From Atherinomorus stipes (lineage: Eukaryota > Chordata > Actinopteri > Atheriniformes > Atherinidae), in assembly GCA_023101725.1 (NCBI GenBank), contig JALJCO010001293.1, positions 434,001-498,000 on the forward strand: 64,000 bases of DNA. Reading direction: 5' to 3'. The position numbers were made by a program, and so were the translations under genes. Under the pieces are notes generated by a model that saw nothing but the letters and a program-made list of their open reading frames with translations, was not told the origin of the DNA and searched no databases. Shown here one piece after another: positions 1 to 12,500 of the stretch (its first letter is position 1; every line of letters starts with the position of its first letter).

Positions 1-227
1 ACCATGTAGGCAAAGCTCCCAGAGTGAAGGATCCCCATGAGGAAACACTGGTGTTAAAATGTTAAAACAGATAAAATAAGTGGACAGATAAGAGCAACAT
101 GGAAAAATTAATAGGTATTCATAAAACGATATGCTAAATGAGTCAGTAAAATCTAAAATAACTTTAACATAACATAAAATAAAATAGAGTGAAAGTTAAA
201 TAAGTAAAATGAAATCAAATCAAAAAG

Positions 228-440
228 CTAAGTTAAAAAGGTCTTGAGCCTCTTCTTAAAAACACCAACAGTCTCTGCAGCCCTGAGGTTCTCTGGCAGG
301 CTGTTCCACAGACGAGGACGGTAGTGGTGGAACGCAGCTTCACCGTGAGTTTTAGTTCTCACCGTTCCAGAGGTGGTGCTGCATTCGGATTCCCCGTAGG
401 CGAGGACAAGACGTACAATGAACAAGATGGCCTCCACCGG
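228..440 (-). pseudogene. LINE ORF2 C-terminal fragment
   Basis: The minus strand encodes RTKTHGEAAFHHYRPRLWNS then LPENLRAAETVGVFKKRLKT, the typical C-terminal tail of CR1/L2-group LINE reverse transcriptases (family form: GxxAFxxxxPxLWNSLPxxLRxAxSxxxFKxxLKTxLF). No reverse transcriptase core is present, so this is a 5'-truncated copy. Confidence 0.7.
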
Positions 441-2238
441 CAGCTGTCGTTCTGCTTCCTGCAGATTCTATGGTGTTCGGGGACTGGGCATCGAAAGTAG
501 GAGTCCAAATTTTAAAAAATGAACGATTCTGGGAGAATCGGAGAGTCAGTCCCGGTTCCCATCGATGCTCGATTCTCCGTGCCCAACCCTGACAATGCAG
601 CTCAAGTGCGACTTGAGTCCAAGTCCAATCTCGAGTCCCCATCCCTGATCCACAGTCACAGATTACTAATGAGATAACTAAACTGTAGCTATGTTAGTTA
701 TTCATGAGAATGGCTGTAGCTGCCATGTCACACAGATTATTTCCATTTAACTTCATTTTATTATAACCTTGGGATAAATTACAAAGATGCAACCGAGCTC
801 AACGAGTAGATTAAAAGCAAACGCATCATGATGGAGTCGAAGAAATATTAGCATCATGAAAAGCACCCACAGTGGCTCATAACATGAAGTGCTTAGAGTT
901 GCGTGTCCTTCTCAACCTCCTTCCCACCTCATTTGAAAAAACAAGATAAAAACAACAAAAAAAGAGAAATCCAGGAATAAATCTGGAAGAATCCAGATGA
1001 AAACAAGTCTTTACCCCAGATTCGCTGCTTTCTATGTCCAGAGACTGACCTTGCACGCCCTGAGAGTCAAAGAACAAAAATAGAAAAGAGGGGAAAGAAA
1101 AAAACAAACAAAAAGATGGACAAAATGAAAGAGTGTGACATGGGAGGAAAATGGAGCGAATGATGGATCCAAACGGGCCTAAAAGCCGGTGGATTGGCAG
1201 CATGCATGAATCCAAATCAGGGCGTGAAATGACTGGAGTTAAAGCCGGAGCTCAGCACGTTACCTGCAGGAATTAAATTCAAGTTATTCAGAAAACAAAC
1301 ATGAGCAAAATAAACAGATCGATTCCTCGTTTTCATCAGGCTTTCATCTTGATTTCTGAATTAAAAAGAAATGTGGAAAAGTTTTATGACAAATATTGCG
1401 TTAGCTCGCTGAAGCTTTTAGCTTAATTTAGTTAATCCCAGCTGATAAAAATGGGCTGATTAGTCAGAAAACTTGGCTTTACTGTTTGAAACTATTGATT
1501 TCAATCCGTTACCAATCAATTTATCAGCACAACAGCAATTAAAAACGATGGTTAGCAGCAGCTGTGGTGGAAAATACACACTAAGTGCTGTGATTTAGAG
1601 TTTTAAAGCAGCCAAAGTGATTTCTCTCGAATCAACACCCACGGTTTACACTCAATGTCATCGTCACCTTACAAGAGGGCGTCAGAGGCTGGTCGAGCTG
1701 AAATGAAGAAAGGAAATCCGCTCTGCATTAACAAAAAACAAGTCACTCCTTTTATAGACACAAAAAACAGGTGCTGGTTCTGGACTAATGCCAGTTTGGG
1801 ACTGGTTAACAACCAGTTTCTCCTCTTTACAGACCAAACAGTCAAATCTATTTACATCTGAATTAAATCATATTCTTATTTTCTCATTTCTAAACATGGT
1901 ACACAGCTTTGTGGCCTTATTTGTCGTAGTATCTCCATCTCATTATGTAAACAGCTCTTGGTTTTAAACATTGAAACTGGTTTAATGGCAAACAGATTTT
2001 TCACCATCATAAGACAGTGAACTGATTCAACGTTATACAACAGCTCAGGAGCATTTCTTCGTCTGACTCAAGCCCCGCTTCCACCACCGGGTCAGGATGG
2101 GACGGTTTTGGTGCAGTTGGATTCATAAACCCTGATCTGTGTTGCTGTACCTTTTCCCAGTAGGCAGCGCATCGGCCGGATAGCGATCAATGTCTTAGCT
2201 ATGTAATCGCATGATGTCAGAGCAGCATAACATCTTCC
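441..2238. other. 3' intron or partial gene region without recognisable genes
   Basis: Apart from the candidate 45-bp exon at 1015-1059 I see no coding signal here. It is AT-rich intron-like sequence. No exon matching the expected PHKA1 RRLS segment was found, so that exon is either diverged or beyond the left edge. Confidence 0.5.
1015..1059 (-). CDS. candidate phka1 exon 27 (45 bp)
   Basis: A long pyrimidine tract ending CTCTCAG precedes a 45-bp open stretch encoding [15 protein letters not shown], followed by the donor GGG|GTAAAG. It is phase 0 at both ends and so compatible with exon 26. The Ser/Glu-rich content suits the phosphorylated, alternatively spliced segment of alpha subunits, but it does not clearly align with the mammalian RRLSISAES sequence. 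It may be an alternative or lineage-specific exon, or chance. Confidence 0.35.
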
Positions 2239-5200
2239 TTAAAGGTACAGTATGTAAAAAAAATCAAAAGGTCAATGGCAGAAAAAAAATGATATATAAT
2301 TAAAAATTGTGTTTCTATTGATGTGTAATCGCTGCACTAGAATAACTATTATATGTGGATTTTCTTAGAATGAGTCATTTATATCTACTTGGTGGGGGGT
2401 GCACATATGGAGGCTGCCATATTTGTTCCACCATTTTTACTACGGTGTCCTTGAATGGACAAAACAATGTATGTGAAGTGAGAACCCTCTAAACTTTAAA
2501 ACTGATGTACCAGCTTTGTTTAATGGGAGTTAGAGCGCTGTTTAGGATAAGCAATGCCTTAAAAGACATAAAAAAAGTTACTCATAGTCCAGTCATAGCT
2601 ACACCTGAGACCACTGGATCCACTCATACATGAAAATATCTTTATGTCTGGGAGAATTTTGCCCACTAACGGCCACCGTACATTCACAACTGTGCTTGGA
2701 ATATTACATCATTTGAAAAAAAACATCTTTTCTTTCAAATACCCATCTTTACCACTAGATGTCAGTAATTCTTACATACTGTAAAGAATGATCGGTTTAT
2801 TCACAAAAACGATATTGGAAAGTTTTAACCCAAGAAGCATAAATTCCATTATCGGCAGGGGGGGGGGGGAGGAGGAACGGGAGCAGTGAGATAAAAGGGG
2901 AGGGGGGACGGGAGGGGGGGGAAACAATATAATAAGGGAAGGGGAAAGGGAAGGAAAAACGATGCAGAAAAGAGGTGTACTGCCGCCCTAGGGTGGGACA
3001 CATCGCGGGGGCGCCGGGTCCGGCCGATGAGAATGGAGGAGGGGCCCGGCTCCCCCTTTAAAGTATAACAGAAACACAACACAGAGGAATAAAAACGGCG
3101 GACATGTTTTTTTTCTTGGCATGCGGCCATTTATGATAAAAAGTCAAATCCGTTGCTCTAAACTTGAAGCTCTTCCTGATTTGGTCATGGGAGGTGATGG
3201 TTTTTTTTTTTTCCAATTAATAAAACAGATTGCACCTTTTTCCACTTTTTTGGGGGGTAAGATCAGCTTTATTGGGATCCCAATGAAAGTGTCCCAAAAA
3301 GTGGAATGGCACTGGTCAGATATTCTGGCTCTCTTCCCAGTTTTTGCCTGTAAAAACACCAGAAAATGCAGCCTGACCCCCCACTGCTGGAAGCAGGGCT
3401 TAAAGGGTTGAAAAGGGTGATCTGATAGGTCCGATAAATAACTTTGATCAGCTGTCAAACGCCAGCTGCACACCATCTGCGTCGCACTATAATTAACCCT
3501 TTTATTCAACCAAAATTTAAAACTCAGCCTGATCTGCATCATCAATGCTGCTGTCTGTCTGCAGCGGAGGAAACTCATCCAACTGATAAAAATCCTCATT
3601 TTTATACAAGCAGAAGTATCAAAATTATGAACAATCCTCCAATCCAGCAAAATAAACCATCCTTTAGCTTGTAAATAAAACATTACTAGCATTAACATTG
3701 ACATGCATGTGATGCTCACATTCGTCATAGGACCACCACCTTTACAGGATTGTAAATTGACTTGAGAAAAAAAAAAGGCTATAAATATCCAACACACACA
3801 CACACACACAGAGCACCTGTTTGAAACTTAAATCGTCTGAAAGTAAAGTTCATTTTTCTTCATTCAAAACTTATTGGTGACAGAAATTAAAATCTCCATC
3901 TTCAAGCAATTTAAAATTTTTACCCACAAATCTCCCCCAGTGTAGCTCATGCTTTCTTTTCCCCCACCATTACTTTTCCCATCAGCACCCAACAAGGTGA
4001 ATTAGCACCCAGTTTAACCATCATCACCTTACTCTGGTCCAAAGACAACCTGTGCTCCAGCTGTGAAAACACACAAGTCAGTTTGAGAGTTTTAAATGAG
4101 ATCAGCTGCTGCTTCAGTCTCTTAACTCTTAGTCTGGTAACAAAATGAAATTTAAAGGTGCAGTGTGTAACAAAATCAAAATAATCAATGGCAGAAAAAT
4201 GTAATATCCTTCAAAACTGTGTTTCTACTGATGTGTAATCGCTGCACTATAACACCTGTTATGCGTTTATTTTCTTAGAATGAATCATCTGTATCTACTT
4301 GCTGAGGGTACACATACGTGGAGGCTGCCATATTTGTTCCACCATTTTTAGTACAGTGTCCCTGAATGGACAAAACAATGTGTGAAGTGAGAACCCTCTA
4401 AACTTTAAAACTGCTGTACCAGCTTTGTTTAATGGGAGTTTGAGACTGTTTGGAATAAAAGTAGTGGTTTAAAAGTATTTACTTGTTGTACAGTCACTGA
4501 TCCACTCACAGATTAAAACATTTTCAGGTCTGGGAGAATTTTGGCCACTGGTGGCCACCGTACATTCACAATAGTGCTTAGCATATGAAGTCATTGCTAT
4601 ACCCATTTTTACCAGTAGATGCCAGTAAATCTTACACACTGTACCTTTAAAATGTAACAAATCTCACATTGGGAACAATAAACGATGACATTTCAGCTGA
4701 GCTTTATGCTTCTTACCATCTTCATGTCACTCTTGAGTTTGCTGATGCCAGCTCTCTCGCTCTTTGTGGCGCCAACGTTACCGAGGTGATGGATGGAGAT
4801 GGCAGGACTGACGCCGGCATCTACCTCTCTCACTGTGGAGGATGAAACCAAAGTAACACCATTAAAACTTCCTCCCCTCCTCAGTCTCCGATCAGTCAGA
4901 CTTCCTTGTAGTCTAATGAGGTCTGTTGTTCAGGCTTCAAGCTTTTCTTCAGACCAGCTGATCGTCTGGACAGAACGGGACAAAACGCAGAAACATCCAA
5001 AGAAAAGCTTTGGAAAATCTTCCAGAAACCCAAGAGAACTATTCCTAAAGACTGTTTAAAGAAACTAAAAGATGTTACATGAGATGAGAAGACTAGCGGT
5101 GGCGGATCGATATAAATATCAATACTAGTATTGATATCAATCTGTAAAAGTGTGATAACATTGAGCAAGGCTTGAAAACAATCAAATTCTTTATCTATAA

Positions 5201-6531
5201 AGAGTAGAGATAGGTCGATACATCGGCCGGCTGATATTTTAGGACGATATTTATGTTTTTTGTTGCTATAGCCATCGGCCGACATGTGGGGTGTGTTGGC
5301 ATATACCCCTACACGGCATAATTTACAGACAGGCATCTATACAGGCAGCATTTTTACATAAGTTATGTATGTTTATACAGTTGCCTTGAAAGTAATCATA
5401 CCCTCTAATTAAAGAAAAGGCTAAATAGTAATTCAAACAACAAGAAAGTAAAGAAACAAAAATTTGCAAAATTATGTTTTAGTGACATAATATAATGCTT
5501 TTTAATTTTGGTTGGAAATAATCATTTAAAAAAACCAAATAAAACTGTCACAGACACACTGTAGCACCCTTCCCATGAACAGCACATACCTGTCGAGAGA
5601 TGCAGAAGTCTTTCTGAACATTACAGAAAACACTTGATTGCAGAGATTGCCTAAAAGTGTTGCTCAACAAAACTTAAGTTTGGGGGCCCCATCATGCTTG
5701 TTTTATTTTTTGTGCATTTGTTTCTAATATTTCTGTCAAACCGCAATTTAAAATCAATGTCATGATTTTCACAGAATTTTTGTTTTATTACTTTGGTCAA
5801 TTTCAACTTATTTCACTGACAGCTGATTTTTTTTCCTTCTTTAATTTGAGGATATGAATAATTTTGACTGTATATTAACATTTATACAGTTGTGTGAAAA
5901 AAGTCTTTTCCCCCTTCCTGATTTCTTAATTTTTTTTGCATGTTTGTCACACCTTAATTTTTACATTTGTTTGATGATCTGAAACATTTGCAAACGATAA
6001 CTTCATTATATTAATTTTGGGGTCAAATGCTGTATCAGCCCCCAAATATCGTCAGGTTGTATTGGCCATCGAATGATGACATAATGTCAGTATCAGCCCT
6101 AAAAAACTCTGTATCGGATGATCCCCAACAAAGAGGCTATGTGGTTTTTGGTGGATTCAGGTCACCTCAGAGGCACCTGATGGCCAAAATCAGCTTCTCC
6201 AGCAGAGGTGACCCCACATTCAGATTTAATGGTGTCAGTCATAACTGTTGTTCATGTGTTAATGCTTTAAAATATAAATGCATTCAATCCACACATTAAT
6301 CTCTTTGCATTAATGCTTTCATTTTGACAGCCCAATTTAGATTAATCAATGCTGGTATTGATGATTACATCATATCGGATCAATAGCAAATTCTGTAGTA
6401 TCACACACCTATAGAGAGGACTTACCGCTGCGCTGCACTCCAAACTCCTTCCCACTGAGGATGTGGTGCAGCAGATTCTTCAGTTCAGATGGACTGAGGC
6501 TCATCAGACTCTCCGTGGCCTCCTCCCCCTA

Positions 6532-6562
<31 letters not shown>

Positions 6563-9500
6563 GATTCCTGTCAGAAATGACAACCTTGCCCACATAATGT
6601 GCACGGTCTGTATCAGCATTTAGGCTGGTATTTTTTTTTTTTAAAGCTTTATTTAACTCGGAAAAAGCAAACCATTGTATGATGTCAGAATGAACCTAAA
6701 ATCCACGACAACCTTTGCAGCTGAACTGAATCTGACTCTCAGATTGCACGTTGTTTAATGGTTAAACATTTATTGCGTATCATGCTGTTCTCCAAAAAGA
6801 TGACTGACTACAAAAAATACAGAACTAGCGTCTAAATCGCGACTCGACCTCTAAACGTTCTGGTTTAATGACATCTAATGACATTAATGACACCAAACTC
6901 ATGAAAAGTTATGAAGACATTGCCATTTTTATGTTTTGGTGTACTCACCATTGTTGTTAAATTTTCTTTCAATAAATAGTTTTAGATGGAGGAATTACCT
7001 AATCATAATTCCAGTTACATGTACAACATTCATCATATAATATCAATAAGGTGTAAACATTTTACATTTTTATATAACTGAAAATTGAATAGCCCCAACC
7101 CTTTTTTTTTTTTTTTTACATGTCCTGTCCATTATCATAGCAGCAGAATGGGGATCTGACTGCAGTGTTGTGCCGGGCAGATTTGCTTTTGCCAAGAGGA
7201 GCCTTATGGAGAGGAAATAAAGTGAAAAAAATCCGATACCAAAGTATCATAAAAATCATCAGAGGTATTTAATTTATTTATTTATTTCACACAGCCTTCC
7301 TCCTAAAACAAACAAAAACAAAAAGGGATAAATTATACTATTAAAAAAAAGGACGAAAAAAAAGAAAACGGATATAAAAAAAAAAAAGAATAATGGAAAG
7401 ACTGAAATATGGAAACACCCATGGAGGGGGGAGCGTCTCTACCCAGGAAAAGAGGGGAAAAGAAAATAAACAAAAAAAAAAATAATAAAAAAAAAACACA
7501 GTTAACGCGGGGAAATAAACATAGGCATCGACCCGTATAAGGCTCATCTTGATGTACAGGTATTATGCTTTATTTATTTATTTGTTTATTTTTTCTTTGT
7601 AATTGTTAGATCATTGAATTTACAAATTATTGCTGGACCTGACAAGAGGGAAAAGAAAAGGGGACAGAGAAAGGAAAGTGAAAAAAAAAGAGAAAAAGAG
7701 AGTAGAAAGAGAGAGCCGCTGCACCTGTAAGAAAACAAATGCCACCTGCAACATCTTCATCAGAAACAAAGCTGACTATCATTAAGACCTTTGATAGACA
7801 GACAAGCTGGAACAGACCATAATAATCACAAAACCAGACACTGACCGCACAGAGGAAGGAACAGCTGTAGTTAGTGGTGATGTCACCACATGACATCACA
7901 GTGATATCATCATTATGCAGGTTAGTAAGTGTGGGAACAAGATGTTAGATGGAAAAATGAGGAGTGATTGTGTGAATGTGACCAAGCCCCCATGAAAATC
8001 AGAGGCAGGCCGGGGGGACGGGGGGGGGGGGGGCATCAGGACCCTGGAGCACAGACCCCAGCCAGCCCACCGCAGAGACCCCCACCACCCCCCAGAGAAT
8101 GTCCCACCCGGGCCCCCCCCCTGGGTCCTGAGCACCAAGCGGTCGTGAGGAACAGGCACCCGGGGACCAGGGACAGCAGTCACCGGGCCTGCAAGGCGCC
8201 GGCCCCCCAGAGGCAGGCAGTACCCAGGGATCAGGGCCTCAGGAGACCGGGGGCCGCCAACCCCCCCCTCCCCAAGGGCAGTGGCCCAACACAACGCCCC
8301 GGAGGGCCAGGCCCCCCCAAGCAGCCGCCCAGTGTGGGTAGGATCGGCTTGAAGCCCCAGCCAGACACACACACAGCTCCCCAAACACAAACGTATCACC
8401 ACACACACGCGCAAACTTATACATGCAAACCCACGCACACACCCCAACACCTCCAACACACCCACCCCGACATACACCCACTCACAAACATGCCACCCCG
8501 CCCGCCCGCCAAGCCACACACATCTCCCTCCCCAACTCCCCATACCACATTGGGCGGCCTGGGCAGGAAAGAAAGCAGCGATTCCCAGACCGAGACCCAA
8601 CATCTACCTCCTACCTCCAACCCCCCCCCCTGCGGTCCCCGGGAATGTGTGTAATAGCATATCCCCAACTTTTTAATTCTGCATCCTTTTTGATATTTAA
8701 AGCGTTCAAATATTTGGCATTTTTAAAGTTATTAAAAAGTCGTTTTCCTCAAAACTTTAAAATATTGCAACGCTTGAGTCTTGTTTGAGATTCTATCCTA
8801 TTGCAGCACGAGCGAACACAAATACAAGCCTTCTTTTGATGATAAGGCCTGTAATAGATTAATTTTTCATTTCATTTACAGCTGATTGTAATAAGAACAG
8901 GTCATCATACATGACACCAACTTCTCAGCTGTTTCAGCTCTCCTACTCCCTGTTTGAGCTTATAAATTATTCCCATCTTCAGTTTCAATACTAGACAGCA
9001 GCAGCACATTGTCTACAGCTATTCTTTATCAAACCAAACCTCTAGATTGATGCATAAATAACAGTATTCATATTGGTGCTAACATGGCATGACATCATCC
9101 AGCTTAACTTTGTTTGAACTCATCCATCATCCCGGATAAATTGTTGTGTTCTTGATTTAGACACTTTCTACTTCCTGTCTCACCCGAGCAGTTGAGTGAC
9201 TGAGCCAGTTCAGTCGCCATGACCTGGATGATGAGGCCGATTCGTAGCCTGAACATCTCACTGAACAGACTGGGCTGAGTCCTGATGCTCATAGCCAGGT
9301 ACACCATGATCTCCTGATGGGGAAGGAGGGAAAACGAGTTGGAGGAGGAAACAGGAGGTGTTTTTCAAGCAAGACTGTGGGGGATTTTACCCCACCTGAG
9401 TGAGAATGGCCACACTGATGTTGTTGTCGCTGGCCTCGTCGATGAGAGCCGCCAGCTGGTCCAGAGGTATCGGAGCAGTGATGGTTTTCTCTCTCGGCTC

Positions 9501-12500
9501 GGGGGGGAGTCCCACGGTCAGGTGCTTCTGGTGCGCCAGCAAATCAGAGCAAGCCTGGAGAGAGATGGAGACTAATTAGAGAAAAGAGCTGGAAAAAATT
9601 CTCTTCTTCAGTTGAAGCAGCACTTTCTGTTAGAGATGCACGATATAATCGGCCCCTTATCGGCATCGGCCTATATCGGCCTTAAAACTGAGTATCAGAC
9701 ATCGGCCACCCCTGATAGTTTAACCGATCTGTTTCTAAAGTCTAAAAACAAAAAAACCCCCAAATCTTCATCTTCAAAAACTTCTTTTTTACGGACTTTA
9801 AAACTGATAAGACTAGGGGTGTGAATAAATATTGATACACTGAAATATCGCGAAAATTTTCATATGCCGATACAGTATAATGACATTTTAAAACGCAACA
9901 TTGATGCATTTCACTAACAAAATGTTGCAAAATTTCATAGTTCTGCTATGAAATCTTGCAAGAATTCACAAAAATTTAGTGATATTTCCATATGCTGATA
10001 TCATATTGACATTCAAAAACATGGTATCGATCTATTTTGCTAAAGAAATTTCTCAATATTTCATCGTTCCGCTTCAAAAATCTCACAATATTTTGTGACT
10101 TCTCGCAAGATTTTGTAACAGAATGATGAAATCTCGCGAGATTTTTTTAAAAAAGTAAAACAGATCAATACCACGTTTTTAAATATCAATTTGATATTGG
10201 CATATGAAAATATTGTGATATTTTAGTGTATCGACACAGTGTCAAAAACAGATAGCAAAACTCCTATTTGCAATGACTGCTATATTTTCAGCTTTGATAT
10301 CGGTATCGGTTATCGCCCACATGAGTTTTAGAATATCCGCATATCGGATATCAGTCAAAATTCTAATATCATGCATCCCTACTTTTTGTTTCTTCATCCA
10401 ATAAATTCCCCTTTGTTTAATTAGAAACCAACAGTGATGTTGATAGGTTTTCAATGTAGAGTCTCTGGACCCACAGGTGACAGTTATGCTAACAATGTAC
10501 AGTGGCTTGCAAAAGTATTCATACCCATGACCAAAACTAAATTGCTCAGAAAAGAACAAAACAAAAGTGAGTTTCACCTTTTTATATGAAAGGAAATGGC
10601 ACAAACTCAACAATCCACCACTGTTCTTGTTCGTAAGCACTCTTTACTATGAATAGGTTGCATAAGTTTGTATGTCATTGTTGCAAAAGTATTCACACTA
10701 AGTCATTAAGTCACAATCAGTACTTGGTTGCAGCTCCTTTGGCAGCAATAACAGCTACCAATCGCTTTGGATAGCCAGCAATGAGTTTTGTGCAGTGGTC
10801 CTTGGACAGTTTCGCCCACTCCTCTTTGCAATACTGCTCCAGCTGAGTCAGGTTACTTGGTGACCTTCAGTGGACAGCAATCTTCAGATCCCTCCACAGG
10901 TTTTCTATTGGGTTGAGATCTGGGCTTTGACTGGGCCAGTCTAGAACCTTCACTTTCTTCTTCCTGAACCATTCTTGTGTCACTCGAGCCGTATATTTTG
11001 GATCATTATCCTGTTGAAAGGTGAACTTCCTCCCAAGCTTCAGGCTTTTTGCAGATTTGAAGACGTTTTCCTCCAGGATGTTGATGTATTTTGCACTATT
11101 CATAATCCCTTGCACACGGACAAGCTCACCAGGACCGGAGGAAGAGAAACAGCCCCATAGCATTATATTCCCACCTCCATGTTTCACGGTAGGGATGGTA
11201 TGAGCTGGATCATCAGCTGTGTTAGCTTTGCGCCAAACATACTTCTTGGCGTTCAGGCCAAAAAGTTCTATTTTGGTTTCATCTGACCAGATCACACGTT
11301 CCTACGTGTGTGGTGGCATACTGCAAACGAGCCTTGAGATGTTGTTTCTTCAGATATGGCTTCTTCTTTGCAACACGCCCATAGAGACCTTCCTTGTGTA
11401 AAGTGCGGGATATTGTGGACTTGTGTACGTTAGTCCCAGCACCCTGGAGAGACTTCTTCAGGTCTTCAAGAGTGACGGAGGGGTTTGCTCTGGCTTCCCT
11501 GAGTAATTTCCTTTTGCCTTTTGCCGTGATCTTGGAGGGGCGCCCTGTTCTTTGGAGGTTCACAGTGGTACTGTGGCGCTTCCACTTCTGGACCAGTGAT
11601 GCAACAGTACTTTTTGGCACATTGAGTGAACTTGCGATAGCTACATAGCTTTGCCCATCTCTATGCTTCTCTACAACTTTCTTTCTGAGGTCTTCTGAGA
11701 GCTCCTTGGACTTTATGACTGTTGTCTGCTGACAAGCATGGGATGACTGTGGACAGGTGACTATTGGGCTCTAATTATGGGGAGCAATCAAGGATATACA
11801 AATCACCTGGGACTGAATACCGCCCTGTGACACTGTGAGGCAATAGTTTATAGTGTGCGATCATTTTCGACTCAAAATGACATCTTTGGTGCAAGGGTGT
11901 GAATACTTTTGCAACAATGAAATACAGACTTATACAACCTATTCATAGTAAAGAGTGCTTACGAACAAAAACAGTGATGGATTGTTGTGTTTGTGCCATT
12001 TCCTTTCATATAAAAAGGTGAAACTCACTTTTGCTTTGTTCTGTTCTGAGCAATTGAGTTTTGGTCATGAATGCTTTTGCAACCCACTGTAACTGTTAAA
12101 GCTATTCCTATCCAGCTGGTACATCACCTACTAGGTAGGGGTGTATATTAACAAGAATCTGGGTATACAATATCTGTCACGACACAGGAGCAGTAATACG
12201 ATATATTGAGATACGATAAGCAAGAAAATATGTTACAATATTGTGTTTACAGCATAGTACTCAAAGCTATGTGTAAAGAATGGTGAATCTGGTGTGATTC
12301 ATACACTTAGATAACATGTGGATTTACACTTCACTTCATAAAAGCAATAAGGTTTCAAAGGTAGGGATGGGTCCCGTTCACATTTGAAATGATACGGTTC
12401 CAACTTTTGGTAACTGTGAATCGGTACTGGTACCCAATGGTACTAGCTTTCGGTACTTTTGTGTGTGTTTACATACCGATAACAGATTTATTTCTCATTC

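Noticed and set aside
1261..1280. Acceptor-like CTGCAG at 1261-1270 on the minus strand, considered as the start of the next phka1 exon
   Set aside because: It is followed at once by GTAACGTGCTGAG, which gives stops early and shows no PHKA similarity.
3144..3809. 221-codon open frame on the minus strand
   Set aside because: It runs through a CA repeat and T-rich intron sequence and has no recognisable domain or phka1 relation.
7896..8654. Long overlapping open frames on both strands in the C-rich segment
   Set aside because: Composition alone explains them: proline/histidine/threonine-rich on one strand and glycine/tryptophan/valine-rich on the other, with no domain, splice context or family resemblance.
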